Under the pieces are notes generated by a model. It was not told the origin of the DNA and made no database searches. It saw nothing but the letters and a program-made list of their open reading frames with translations. Shown piece after piece: positions 47,625 to 57,393 of a stretch of 64,000 nt of DNA (position 1 is the stretch's first letter; the number at the start of each line of letters is the position of its first letter). Source of the stretch: Leishmania martiniquensis (lineage: Eukaryota > Euglenozoa > Kinetoplastea > Trypanosomatida > Trypanosomatidae). A program made the translations under genes and the position numbers. The stretch spans positions 334,501 through 398,500 of the forward strand of contig NC_090161.1 of assembly GCF_017916325.1 (NCBI RefSeq). The letters run 5' to 3'.

Positions 47625-48282
47625 GGGAAGAGGCCCATTTGGGGAGGGGAGGGGCTCGTGTGTACGTCTGGCCGAGCAAGCGGCCGCTAGCGACGTGTAC
47701 TTTGCAGCTTCTCCCCGTAGCCTCTCCGCATTGCTCCGGTCCTCTGCCGTCGCCCCCCTCCCCTCCTCCTCCCCCCTCTTGACCCTATGCATACATGCGT
47801 GCGCGCGCATCCCCATACCCCACCTCCGCAACTGGAAAGGCTGCCTTGCAGGGATACCGCGTTTTCTCAGGGCATCTCATTCTGGACAAGCACGTCTTCT
47901 CGCGGACTGCCAGGCGCAACGGGCGCTGGGCGCCTCCTCGATACCCCCCTCTCTCCCCATCAAAGGGGTGAGACGTGTGGGAGCACAGCCCCTCCTCCCC
48001 TTTCGTTGGCCACCGCTACTGTCAAGCAGTGGTCCCCTCCCCCTCCACGCGCCTAACGGCCTCTGACCAATGGATGCGCTGCGGCGTAGCATCTGCCTTC
48101 TTTGCTGCGGGAGGGTGTCGCCTAGTGAGCCGCGGGTGTACCAATACACACAAGACAGTATCGCTGTCAGCCGCCGCCACACCCAATGCCACGCAACGAG
48201 TGCCTCTCTTCTCATCCGCTCTTCGTCTTCTTTGTAGAAGGGGCCACAACTGCGCGCCGCCGCCACCGGTGGGCCTGCTGCC
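47625..48282 (+). other. Intergenic region
   Basis: A 658-base spacer with C/T-rich blocks at 47752-47782 and 47945-48055 and a good acceptor near its end. No gene is supported. Confidence 0.65.
48198..48237 (+). promoter_or_regulatory. Predicted polypyrimidine tract and spliced-leader acceptor
   Basis: The T/C-rich tract at 48201-48234 ends in CTTTGTAG, with AG at 48236-48237. It leaves a 45-nt leader before ATG 48283 with no upstream ATG. Confidence 0.7.
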
Positions 48283-51150
48283 ATGCCACCATTGCGGCGT
48301 CCCTGCACTATCGCGGAGCTGCAGCGGCTTGAGGAAGAGGCTTGGTTGTCGCCGGCAAAGCGGGCGCTGTACGCCACGCGTCACATCCCCGGGTTTCCGT
48401 GGCACACAGTGCAGGAGGCGTCATCGGCTGACAAGCCTACTGATGCCGACGCAGCCGCCCTCTTTCCCACCGGCGTTCGTCGCCACGTCATCCCGTATGA
48501 CTTCTCCTTCAGAGTGTTTGTCAAAGGGCGGTGGGTCGGCCGACGACTGCTCGAAGTCTACGCGGAGGAGCTGCCGCATCACACCCCGGCCTACTACCAG
48601 GCTTGCCTGCGTCAGGGCCGTCTGTACTGCGTGCAGCGCGGCGCTCTGGGCCAACACAATACGCAGCGCCGGCTGCTGAAGCGGTCGCCTGCCACGCCTG
48701 CGTCGGCGGGCACGGCTGGGGGCTTCGGCAGTGGTGCCCTAGGCAGGACGTCTCCGCTGTACACGACCCCTACCACCACTACCATGGCCGCCCCAGCCCT
48801 CCGCCAGCAACTCCACGGCAAGTGCCGAGCCGCATCGCCTGCTTCCCCGCACCCTCGAGGAGAGGATGTGGTGCTGCGGCACGGCGATGTGGTGTATCAC
48901 ACGGTGCACCGCCACGAGGTGCCAGTGATGGTGGGGATGAGCGGCGTCGATGCGGTGCGGATCACAGTCGTCTGCATCGCACGGTACGGCCTCATTTGCG
49001 TCGACAAGCCGACTGGACTCCCAACGCACGCGACGGGGAGGTACTACTACAACTCGCTGACCTCGCTGCTCGAGTACGTGCTGGCGCCGAAGCGGCTGGC
49101 GGCATGGGTGCTCGACGAAGACCCGCTGCTGCAGTCCCTTGTCTCTACCGAGCACCTCTCGACCGCGGAGAAGTCGGAGTTGTACGCGTACTACGCCCCT
49201 TCACGTGCTCCCTTAGAGCCTACTGGATCAGTCTCTCAGCCCTCCAGGCACCAAGTCAGCAGCGAGAGAGGCGCAGAGCACCGTGTAGAGCCTTCGACGC
49301 GCGTCTGCGCAACGACAACCGACGCGTTTGATGCCAAAGATACAGATCTGGAGGAGGTTGACCCTAACAAGGTTCCTCGCCCGTGCCACCGGCTGGACAA
49401 GGTAACTTCCGGCGTGCTGCTGATCGCTGTGCGCCAAGACGCAGCGAAGCGGATCGGATCGGTGCTGATGAGCAAGGCAAAGGAGGTGGAGGAAATGGTG
49501 GCGACAGAGCTGCTGCGCCGCGAGGCTGAGCCAGCCGCTTCGTGGGACTGCAAGTGTGAGACAGCGGTGGCCCAGCAGGCGGATCGCATGGCGAGCCCCA
49601 AAGAGGGAGGCGGCGAAGCCAGTCTATCCGCTCCCTGCACGCCTCCCCTCACCTTTCCCCCACCGGCATCCCTGCAGCGCATTCTCGGCAACACGTATGA
49701 ACTGCAGAAGCACTATCTGGCGCGTGTGCGTGTGGAGTCGCCTCGAGTGCCACGGGCAACCGGTACAACTTCGGAAGCGGAGACACAGCGGCACCGCACG
49801 CTTCAGCCACCACCCTCAGCATCGCCTTCTGCACCCTCATCACCACCCCGGTCCCCGTACCTTTGGCATGTGTCGGGCAAGGAGCCGTACTTGCGAAGGC
49901 ACAACACCGACTTGTCGCGCATCCTAAGCTCTGCAAATGGTATCCGAGGTATCGCGTCTTTGTGTGCTCGAAAGCCCCTGAAGAGCAGCTCAGCCTTGCC
50001 AGATGTGTTCCCTAATGGGGTGCTGACAACGCTGCCAGTCCCTACGTCTGGGATCTTTACATCCAACTCTGCTGCCGCGGCGACGCTTTGTCAGTGCCTC
50101 TCTGCGTTGCCCCCTGTCACTGCACTCGCACACCAGCAGAGTCTGCCGCTAGCTGGAAGGAGCTTTGCAAGCGGCGCGGAAGAGGCTGTGGTCCTATGCA
50201 CCCCCTACACCGGTCGCCTGCACCAGATCCGTGTGCATCTGAGCTCGCTTGGCTGCCCTATCGTCGGCGACGTGGTCTACACACGCACAAGTGGCAGGGG
50301 GGACGTGGCAGACGAGCCTTCACCGCAAGCACAGCCGCCGCTATCAAGGGGAAGCCCCGGGGGCACGGAGAGCGTCACTGGCGACCGCGCAGCGCAGCTC
50401 TCAAGTGATGGTCGCGCCTTCGTTTTCTTTGACGCCGCGCAACTGCCAGCCGCCTATCATCGCTTTTGCCAAGCAACGAAGACGGCGATTGGCGACGCCG
50501 AGGCTGCATCCTGTGCTCGCCAGACTCCTCCATCGTGCATGACAGAAGAAGGTGCAGTGGCCGTGGACTTCGACGGCGGGGTGCCGGCAAACAAGGGCGC
50601 TAAGCGCAGTCGAACAGAGTGCAGCGTAGGCGGCGGATCGGAAGTTGAGATGATGGAGGACACTACCGCCTTTGAGAGGCACCACACTCCCCACACCAGC
50701 CGGAATGTTGCTGCGGTAGCTTTGGGCGCTGGAGCAGCGGAAGAAGGGCGAGACAGCGCCTCCGTCACCAGGTGGCAGGATGAGCCGCTCTGCTACGAGT
50801 GCGCTGGACGCCTACCAATTGTAGCGGCAGGTGAGTGCGCGACGGGCACGTCGGCCATCTGCCTACATGCCTGGGTATACCGGGTGAGGGAGGACTTGCT
50901 CCTTGCTTCTGACGACGGCGCGCCACCGCGGGCGAGCTCGCCGGCATTAAGTCCAGAGGTTGCTTCAATGCTGCCGACGAAAAACTGCGCACCACCTGCA
51001 TCACACCCTTTCGCCTTCCCAGAGGAAGGGGAGAGCGGTGCACAGATGCTCCACCGCGCGTCCCTGTGCTCGCCCACTAAGGGCTGTTTAGTGGTCGAGG
51101 ATAAATTTGTGCGCTTCGAAGCACCGCCACCGCCGTGGCTGCGATGGTAG
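48283..51150 (+). CDS. RNA pseudouridine synthase, RluA family (RPUSD2 / Pus8-Pus9 type)
   Basis: A 955-residue enzyme predicted to isomerise uridine to pseudouridine in RNA; its closest named relatives modify tRNA position 32. The N-terminal block at about 65-105 (IPYDFSFRVFVKGRWVGRRLLEV) is the S4-like region typical of RPUSD2/Pus9. The catalytic domain includes YGLICVDKPTGLPTHATG (about 235-252), the signature HRLDKVTSG with nucleophile D372, a YLARV strand, and GRLHQIRVHL at 644-653. A late CYEC pair and a CLHAWVY segment resemble the C-terminal part of RPUSD2. Family members are about 400-550 residues; the excess here is Ser/Pro/Ala-rich insertions between conserved strands. Whether it acts in cytosol or mitochondrion is not clear. 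Confidence 0.92.
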   Translation: MPPLRRPCTIAELQRLEEEAWLSPAKRALYATRHIPGFPWHTVQEASSADKPTDADAAALFPTGVRRHVIPYDFSFRVFVKGRWVGRRLLEVYAEELPHHTPAYYQACLRQGRLYCVQRGALGQHNTQRRLLKRSPATPASAGTAGGFGSGALGRTSPLYTTPTTTTMAAPALRQQLHGKCRAASPASPHPRGEDVVLRHGDVVYHTVHRHEVPVMVGMSGVDAVRITVVCIARYGLICVDKPTGLPTHATGRYYYNSLTSLLEYVLAPKRLAAWVLDEDPLLQSLVSTEHLSTAEKSELYAYYAPSRAPLEPTGSVSQPSRHQVSSERGAEHRVEPSTRVCATTTDAFDAKDTDLEEVDPNKVPRPCHRLDKVTSGVLLIAVRQDAAKRIGSVLMSKAKEVEEMVATELLRREAEPAASWDCKCETAVAQQADRMASPKEGGGEASLSAPCTPPLTFPPPASLQRILGNTYELQKHYLARVRVESPRVPRATGTTSEAETQRHRTLQPPPSASPSAPSSPPRSPYLWHVSGKEPYLRRHNTDLSRILSSANGIRGIASLCARKPLKSSSALPDVFPNGVLTTLPVPTSGIFTSNSAAAATLCQCLSALPPVTALAHQQSLPLAGRSFASGAEEAVVLCTPYTGRLHQIRVHLSSLGCPIVGDVVYTRTSGRGDVADEPSPQAQPPLSRGSPGGTESVTGDRAAQLSSDGRAFVFFDAAQLPAAYHRFCQATKTAIGDAEAASCARQTPPSCMTEEGAVAVDFDGGVPANKGAKRSRTECSVGGGSEVEMMEDTTAFERHHTPHTSRNVAAVALGAGAAEEGRDSASVTRWQDEPLCYECAGRLPIVAAGECATGTSAICLHAWVYRVREDLLLASDDGAPPRASSPALSPEVASMLPTKNCAPPASHPFAFPEEGESGAQMLHRASLCSPTKGCLVVEDKFVRFEAPPPPWLRW

Positions 51151-52012
51151 CACACGCAGTGGTGTATACTTGTATCGGCGCAGGGGAGCGGAAGACGCAG
51201 CGCTAACTGGTAGAAGCCACGCCACCGCCGAAGAACAACGTGTGCCGCACAACCTTCGCGTGTGAAGAGGCTGCTCACGCTGCAAGCAACGCGAGACGGT
51301 GCGATAAGTGTGTGTGTGTGTGTGAGTGTGTGTATGGAGTTGAGAGAGAGGACAGAAGGTACGTAGGAGGGGTGGAGGGGGAAGGCGTCTCGAGGTGCAT
51401 CGCGCGTGCCAGCCCTCTTCCCCTATTCCTCACATGATGCCGTCGGAGCGCGACACAACACACCGTCATAGCACTAATACACACGCGCATACGGAGAGGC
51501 GAGACACCGCCATCGTATGGTGGCTGCATGTAACTGCGCCGTGAGCGCATGAAGTGAGAAGAGGTTGGGGATAGGGCGGTCGCAGGCTCTCTGCGAGTGT
51601 ACTGCCCAGTGCAGCACGTCTTCAGGGAATTCCACTATTCCGGCAGCCTTCACTACCGCCTTTCGCTCACCTGCCAACTCCCTCGATCCTCTCCCTAGCT
51701 CCCCTCCCCACCCCCCCACCCTTCGTTTTGCCTCCGGCCATTGCTGCTGCTACTGCCACGATCCTACGCCAACCTCCTGCACACATTCGCGTTAGCGCAG
51801 AAGCGCCTACGCTACAGAGAGGCTGCTGTACATTGTGGACAGCGGAAGACGTCTCACCCCCCTCCCTCCCTCGCCCTGCACCCGCACTCACCCACGCAGT
51901 CTCTGCGAGTGCGCGCGTCCGGACGTCGCTCCGCCCACTTTTTTTTCCTCTCGGCAGCCCGCACCGAGGCACGTCTCTTTTTCATGTGCCTCTTGCCTGC
52001 CCCTGCCTCCCT
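51151..52012 (+). other. Intergenic region / 5' leader of RING protein gene
   Basis: An 862-base spacer with an interrupted GT repeat at about 51308-51333 and C/T tracts at 51856-51880 and 51937-51951. An upstream ATG at 51984 opens a 28-codon frame that overlaps the main start and ends at 52070. Confidence 0.6.
51933..51957 (+). promoter_or_regulatory. Predicted polypyrimidine tract and spliced-leader acceptor
   Basis: A T/C tract with eight or more T in a row is followed by CTCGGCAG, AG at 51956-51957, giving a 55-nt leader to ATG 52013. An alternative AG lies at 51898-51899. Confidence 0.6.
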
Positions 52013-53488
52013 ATGCTGCTCCACGAAGCGCTCGTGCACACGGAGTGCCCGATCTGTTTGCAACCATTAGACTACCGTCTTCGGCCTCCACCCAGCCACC
52101 CCACTTCCACGCTCTCCTGCAGCACTTCCGCGACAGTGACCGCCGGCAGGGGGTCCACGACTCGCACGAGTGCATCAGGCAGCTCGCCGCTGCAGCTGAG
52201 CGGTCCGAGCGCTGCGGGAGGGGCAGGCGAGTTCCGCATCACATTTGCGCCTGGAGTGTACGGAAACGATGCCGCAGATCCGTGGCACCCAAACCTGGCC
52301 GTCTCACCTCCAGCGCCCCCTCATGCAGTACCAGGCTTCTCAGATGAGAGCAGCTTTGCGCACAATGAGTCGCGCCTGCATTTCAGCGGCGGTGGTTCTG
52401 AGTTCCCTGGCAACGGCCACAGCGGCAGCAGTGACGAAGGCGCCGCTGGTGTTGTGGTGCTGCCGTGTGGGCATCTTTTGCATTACCTATGCGCGATGCA
52501 GCTGTGCGAGTACGCCGCTCACCTTTCCTGCCCGGTGTGCCGGCTGAAGCTCGCCTCTGACGCTGATGTCGTTCTCCTCCGTCCCCAGCTGCGAGGTTCA
52601 TCGGTCGCAGCAGCTCAGGCGCCTGCCGATCTCCCCTCCCGTTGCAGCAACGTCGAAGGGACGTCGATGAGCTCCACTGCGTTGCGGAAGCGCTCTCGGG
52701 CAGAGGGTGTGGGAGAAGAGGGGGAGGAGGCGCGGCATGCGAACAGCAAGCGAGCAGACGGCAGTGCAACCGACAGTTCGCAGTTGTCCCCGCTTGTATC
52801 GACAGCGCAGCGAGTCTGCTTCCCGGATCGTGCTGTGGCGGGGGCTTCGACGGCCCCATCCGGTCGCGAGCGCCGTGTTGCTACGCCGCTTTGGGGGCAT
52901 GACGAGGCGCCGAAGGACACCGGCGCGGTACCAGTGACGCAGACTTTGCTTAGCGTCTCACGCCAGAAGAGCAGCGTCGATGTAGACGCCAGTCCAGGCG
53001 AGGACGATATTACTATTGTCGGTGCCCGTCAACTCCCGCCCTCCCAGGCCTACGCGGAGCTGCTGCTTCGCACCACGGCAACCTGGGCAGATCGGGCAGA
53101 GACGCTGAAGGAGCGAGTGGAGCACCTGGAGAGGAGTCGGCAGCTGCTGCAGAATGACTGCAGTGGGCTCGAGCGCACCCTCACCGTTGCGCGTCGCCGC
53201 CGAGAGGTGCTGCTGAACACTCCATCGTCGAAAGATGCGCAGGATGCGCTTCGATCTGCGCAGCGGCTGCGTGAGCTGCAACGCCTCTGTCTTGAGACGC
53301 GAGCGGCCATTACGACCACCACAGCACAGCTGGCAGAGGCGATTCGTGACCATGCCGAGGTGCGGCGGCAGACAGAGAAGTACACACGCAAATTATCGAG
53401 GCTGGAGGGCCGAAAGGGACACGGAGGTACTGGTGGCGACACTGCCGCCGTCGTAAGAGCAGACCCACCGCTAATGCCATCGCCATGA
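52013..53488 (+). CDS. RING-H2 plus coiled-coil protein (candidate E3 ubiquitin ligase)
   Basis: A 491-residue product from the first in-frame ATG. Zinc ligands fit a RING-H2 finger: C12-x2-C15 (ECPIC), then, after a gap of about 136 residues, C152-x-H154-x2-H157-x2-C160 (LPCGHLLHYLC) and C173-x2-C176 (CPVC). Such domains recruit ubiquitin-loaded E2 enzymes. The insert between the second and third ligands is Ser/Gly/Pro-rich and probably disordered. Residues about 180-350 are low complexity. About 350-475 is a coiled coil (ETLKERVEHLERSRQLLQ and RETEKYTRKLSRLEG-like heptads). A RING followed by a coiled coil recalls TRAIP-type ligases, but no closer match can be claimed. A continuation beyond the TGA is noted as a finding. 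Confidence 0.85.
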   Translation: MLLHEALVHTECPICLQPLDYRLRPPPSHPTSTLSCSTSATVTAGRGSTTRTSASGSSPLQLSGPSAAGGAGEFRITFAPGVYGNDAADPWHPNLAVSPPAPPHAVPGFSDESSFAHNESRLHFSGGGSEFPGNGHSGSSDEGAAGVVVLPCGHLLHYLCAMQLCEYAAHLSCPVCRLKLASDADVVLLRPQLRGSSVAAAQAPADLPSRCSNVEGTSMSSTALRKRSRAEGVGEEGEEARHANSKRADGSATDSSQLSPLVSTAQRVCFPDRAVAGASTAPSGRERRVATPLWGHDEAPKDTGAVPVTQTLLSVSRQKSSVDVDASPGEDDITIVGARQLPPSQAYAELLLRTTATWADRAETLKERVEHLERSRQLLQNDCSGLERTLTVARRRREVLLNTPSSKDAQDALRSAQRLRELQRLCLETRAAITTTTAQLAEAIRDHAEVRRQTEKYTRKLSRLEGRKGHGGTGGDTAAVVRADPPLMPSP

Positions 53489-53750
53489 TGGCAGTCGCCA
53501 CGAAGAGCTGCTGCATTGGTTGGGTCGGCGTCAGCAGTGTCAGTGGATCTCCCACTGGGTCACTTGGCGATGGTGGCACGCTCAGATTCCTCGGCCTTCG
53601 CAGGCGATGGCAAACTTTCGCATCCACCGGCGCCGCCCCACCTCAATCGGTACCGGAGGAAAGGAGCTCAGATGTACTTCTCGATTTCTTTTTTTGTGTG
53701 TGTACTTTCGTCTGTGCGTTTGGCCCCCGCATGTGACTGTTCCCCCCCCC

Positions 53751-53814
53751 CACACACACACACGCACACACAGGAGTAATGCGACGAGACAGAGGGCACA
53801 CACACACACACACA
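53751..53814 (+). repeat. Paired (CA)n microsatellites
   Basis: Two CA-rich runs, at about 53751-53772 and 53797-53814, are separated by a short unique spacer. They are typical UTR microsatellites. Confidence 0.85.
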
Positions 53815-54295
53815 AGCACCTCTTGTCCACGTCTCCGCACCCTTTCCCTCCCTCCCTCCCTCCTCTCTCGCATCACCTCTGCTTCTCTAGGGGGCCTCCC
53901 CATATGGGTGGCGCGCGGCCGACACCGTGACGATGTTGCGCCGGTCAGACAAAAGAAACTGAAAGAGAGAAAACACGACCATCAACAAGGAAAAGGTAAT
54001 GCGCGTTTTCTGTGCGTGTGCGTGCCCCTCCCTCTTCCACGGCTTCTCTTACGCTGTCTCCTGTACATCCCTCAATAACTTCCCCTTCTGCGCTTGGCGC
54101 GCACATGCGCATCCGCCATCATCAGCAGAGCGCACGTATACTCATCTGCGATACGGAGCGTTCGTAAGCGTTTTTTTATCTCTGTCTCTGTCTCAACGCA
54201 CACAAGCTCGACTACTCTCTTGGGTGGCATCTGCACGCAACGACAGCGAGTGTGACTTCAGCAGTGCACGCCCGCTCCATTCGGCGTTGATTCTC

Positions 54296-54329
54296 CCTTC
54301 GTCACCCCTCTTCCGCCTTGCTTTCGCAG
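54296..54329 (+). promoter_or_regulatory. Candidate spliced-leader acceptor, very short leader
   Basis: A C/T tract ends in GCTTTCGCAG with AG at 54328-54329, only 7 nt before the ATG at 54337. An upstream acceptor near 54124-54128 would give a more usual leader length, so which is used is open. Confidence 0.45.
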
Positions 54330-54336
54330 CACGCAG

Positions 54337-56373
54337 ATGCCCGCCGAATACCCGCCAGAGAACGACTTGCCAAACAGTGGCAGCGATGAGGAAGACGAGG
54401 AGGACGAGGAAGAGGAGGAGGAAGAGGAGATCGAGGAGTGGACGGAGCTGACCCCGCTGAGCGAGCTAGCGGAGCTGGAGGACGGCCCTTGCAGTCACTT
54501 CGTCGGCGGCTTCAGCGTCTGCAACCACCTCGGCGACGCCATCAGCCGAGTGCAGTTCAAAGAAGATGTCGTGCTCGTCTTTCCTGGTGTGTACACAGCA
54601 GCATCGTCCTCCTCGCGTTCGCCATCGTCGTCGCTGGAGCTGAACGAGGCGCTGCTGGGAGGTCTGCGCGTGTACAGTGTGCCCTACGCCCGTGAGCACG
54701 CGTTGCACGGCGGAATGCCAACGGCGGAGCCGCGCTATGCGGCTCCGTCGAAGCGCCGCGTTGGGCCGTGGTTCACCCACCTCACGGCAGCAGCGACGGC
54801 TGTATTTCTCCTGCATGCGGGCAGTAGCGGCGGGATTGAATGTGAGCCGTCCAGCAAGGTGTGCAACCCTTTGCAGGTGGCCGCGATGAGGGCAGCGGCG
54901 GCGGTAGAGCGCCAGGCGGCCGCTGCGGGAACCACGGTGAACACCACAAGCGGCTCTAGCGTCTTCGCACCAGCAATCACCGCCACAACAGCGAACCCAC
55001 AGCTTTACCCGGTGTTCGACTTCCCCATCTCCATTGTCTACAAGGACGAGGCCGCGGGCGCGGAGGCGTCGGCAGCCTATGGGCTGCGCCACTACGTGCA
55101 GCAGGAGGAAAGGGAGGAGGAGGAGGAGGAGGGCGAGGAGGTCAACGAGGCGGGCAATGGCGACGGCGATGAGGATGAACAAGAGCACGAAGAAACCGGC
55201 GCTCGTCCTTCGCGGGAGGAAGTAGCCATCACTCTCGCTGGCCTGTGCGCGCGTGCCGGCGTGTCGATAGGCTCCCTTACGCGCACCCACATCACCCACT
55301 GCGTCATTGGCTCCCCGCAGCAAGAGTCAACTTCATCTGAAACCGGCGCTGCCGCTCTTCGGATCGCCATCACAGCTGCGCCGCTAGCGGAGGCGCTGGT
55401 GAATTACTGCCTCGTGTACGGAGGATCGGCGTACGGGCTTTACGCCTACCCTCGCTGCGCGCTATCGATGCGCAGCTGCATCGTGGAGGGTCCGAACGGA
55501 GCTGCTGCCGCGTATAACGCCGCTGGTGCCTCAGGCATCAACGCTCTTTCCGCGGGCTATAGTGGTGGAGGCTCTGCGATTGATCAACTGCAGCGGCGCG
55601 AGGCTCGAACGCAGTGGCTGCGCCACTACATGGCCCGCATTGAGGAGAGCCAGGAGAACACGAGCGATGACGGGCGTGGTGCTGCATCCTTCGACGGGGA
55701 AGAGGGTGTGCTTCCACGCTTCTGCGTTCCCGGGACGGAGGCGACTGCAGCGGTTGCCATCCCAATGTCATGCGAAGTCGGCATCATGTGCGATGACGCT
55801 GATTTAAAGCTCACAGACTGCCTCGTGACTCACACCCACCATGGGGTGCTCCTGCATGGCGGCTGCGTCGGCACGATTGTGAAGAGCTTGTCGGTGCGCA
55901 GCATTAGCGAGGTGGGCCTCTACCTGTACGGGATGGCCGGTGCTGCCGATGTGCAGTACAGCTCCGTAAGCGCGTGTGGGCGGGAGTGCCTGCTGGTGGT
56001 TGGCCCATCTGCTGCCGAGGTGGTCGCCGCAGAGGCGGCGCTTCCGGCCCGTCTATCCGAAGAAGACGAGGTGGACGATGAGAAGGCCAGCAGTGGCCAT
56101 AGCCATCGCCGCCCCATATTCGCGCAGCACCCGTACATACGCTCGAACTGCTTCATCGGAGCCGTCCGCGTGCAGGGCGAGGTGCGTAGCGGTGCCATGA
56201 TGGACAACCTCGTCTTCGGCGCTCGCGAAAAGCAAATTGCCGCTGCGGCGGCAGCAGTCGCTGCGCAGACACTGCTCACCGTCACTCCCGATACGGCGCG
56301 CGGCTTTGTGTATGTGGGAATCGAAGGAGAAAGGGCCCCCACGCGTGCGGAGGGCGAGGCTGTTGCCGCATAG
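54337..56373 (+). CDS. Acidic protein with beta-helix (PbH1-like) repeats
   Basis: A 678-residue protein. Residues about 15-35 are an almost pure Asp/Glu run. From residue 60 on, the spacing of short strands suggests a right-handed parallel beta-helix like that of FBXO11 or SHCBP1. Examples are VVLVFPGVYTA at 78-88, which resembles the opening turn of such folds, repeated Cys/Gly turns (NYCLVYGGSAYGLYAY, MRSCIVEGP), and a run from about 480 (LTDCLVTHTHHGVLLHGG, EVGLYLYGMAGAADVQYSSVSACG). A second acidic segment lies at about 255-290. No F-box or catalytic residues are identifiable. A scaffold or carbohydrate/protein-binding role is inference; the fold call rests on pattern only. Confidence 0.75.
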   Translation: MPAEYPPENDLPNSGSDEEDEEDEEEEEEEEIEEWTELTPLSELAELEDGPCSHFVGGFSVCNHLGDAISRVQFKEDVVLVFPGVYTAASSSSRSPSSSLELNEALLGGLRVYSVPYAREHALHGGMPTAEPRYAAPSKRRVGPWFTHLTAAATAVFLLHAGSSGGIECEPSSKVCNPLQVAAMRAAAAVERQAAAAGTTVNTTSGSSVFAPAITATTANPQLYPVFDFPISIVYKDEAAGAEASAAYGLRHYVQQEEREEEEEEGEEVNEAGNGDGDEDEQEHEETGARPSREEVAITLAGLCARAGVSIGSLTRTHITHCVIGSPQQESTSSETGAAALRIAITAAPLAEALVNYCLVYGGSAYGLYAYPRCALSMRSCIVEGPNGAAAAYNAAGASGINALSAGYSGGGSAIDQLQRREARTQWLRHYMARIEESQENTSDDGRGAASFDGEEGVLPRFCVPGTEATAAVAIPMSCEVGIMCDDADLKLTDCLVTHTHHGVLLHGGCVGTIVKSLSVRSISEVGLYLYGMAGAADVQYSSVSACGRECLLVVGPSAAEVVAAEAALPARLSEEDEVDDEKASSGHSHRRPIFAQHPYIRSNCFIGAVRVQGEVRSGAMMDNLVFGAREKQIAAAAAAVAAQTLLTVTPDTARGFVYVGIEGERAPTRAEGEAVAA

Positions 56374-56673
56374 CTCCGCCACTCAGCCTTCCTCCCCCTC
56401 CTCCTTCTTTCGTCCGCTCCACCCCTCCGCCACCCCAACTCCATCGACTACGAAAGTTTTTGCTGATGTACATCGAAATGTGTAGCGTTTTATGCGTCGT
56501 CGCCTCTCCGTCTCTTCTCTCGATGACCGTGCGCTCTGTGTGGGCGCTCCAACGCCTTTTTTTCGCTGTTGATGTGTGCCCCTTTTTTTTCTATTGTGGA
56601 TGTCTCTCCGGGCCACCGCCGCCGCGCTTGCAGCGTACCAGTGGTCACAGACGCACAGGCAGACCAACCCACC

Positions 56674-56696
56674 CACACACACACACACACACACAC
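56674..56696 (+). repeat. (CA)n microsatellite
   Basis: Eleven or so uninterrupted CA units in the spacer after the beta-helix protein gene. Confidence 0.9.
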
Positions 56697-57144
56697 GGAG
56701 AGAGAGGCGAGATCGGATAGACACACACGTGTATGTATATATATGTGTGTGTATACTGTATGGTGGGTGCGCTTCGCCATTAACGGAGAGAAACTGAGGC
56801 AAAGACGGGAAATTGGAGGTGGGGGAGAGCACTCTTCTCGTTGTGTCACTGTGTTTGAGGCTTCGCAGCAGACCGAATGGGCAGCGGGCGCCATCGTCCT
56901 CGCTCACCCTCCCCTTCGTGGTCGCAGCACCCCTCGCGTGTTGTGTTCGCTCCTTAGCCCCCCCCTCCCTTTCCCTCCCCCTCCTCCACGCCTGAACCAA
57001 AACACCAGGGGAGCGCAAGTCGAGAAGATACACAGCGAAAGGGTTACGGGGAGGGGGAGTAGGAGGGAGACACCGGCGTACAGCCATCACGTATGGACTC
57101 AGGCACCGTCCATCTCTCCACTCGCCCTCAAGCAGACCGACGCC

Positions 57145-57393
57145 ATGTCCACAGGCGGCGCATGCTTGCGCTCCAGTCATCTGCTCGCTGCGTGTGTGCG
57201 GGTTTCTGTTTCCTTCGCCCGCGTCCTGCGCGCATCCCCTTCTCCGGAGGTGCAAGTGTGCGCATCGTTGTCCCAGGGTGAACGGGAGTCAGCGAGGCTG
57301 CGGCACTCTCGTCTGGCTGTCTTGAAGGCGGTGGAGGGGGGAGGAGAGGAAGGGAGGGGACGCAACGGGCTCCCGCGCAGGTGTCTCACATAA
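57145..57393 (+). CDS. Possible small protein, 82 residues (doubtful)
   Basis: An ATG frame ending in TAA. A C/T tract at 56958-56990 and an AG near 57006-57007 lie upstream, so a spliced-leader site for it is conceivable. The first 40 residues are hydrophobic and basic with few acids (SSHLLAACVRVSVSFARVLR), like a mitochondrial presequence. The end is purine-driven Gly/Glu/Arg sequence typical of UTR. The frame may well be chance. Confidence 0.2.
   Translation: MSTGGACLRSSHLLAACVRVSVSFARVLRASPSPEVQVCASLSQGERESARLRHSRLAVLKAVEGGGEEGRGRNGLPRRCLT

Larger units (their letters stand above)
53489..54336 (+). other. Intergenic region with CA microsatellites
   Basis: An 848-base spacer. It contains a poly-C then CA run at 53741-53773, another CA run at about 53797-53814, C/T tracts and several candidate AGs. 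The first 200 bases remain open in the frame of the upstream RING protein. Confidence 0.6.

Noticed and set aside
56569..57393. 274-codon + frame after the beta-helix gene
   Set aside because: Includes CA microsatellite translation (His-Thr run) and UTR-like sequence. Only its last 82 codons from ATG 57145 were kept, as doubtful.
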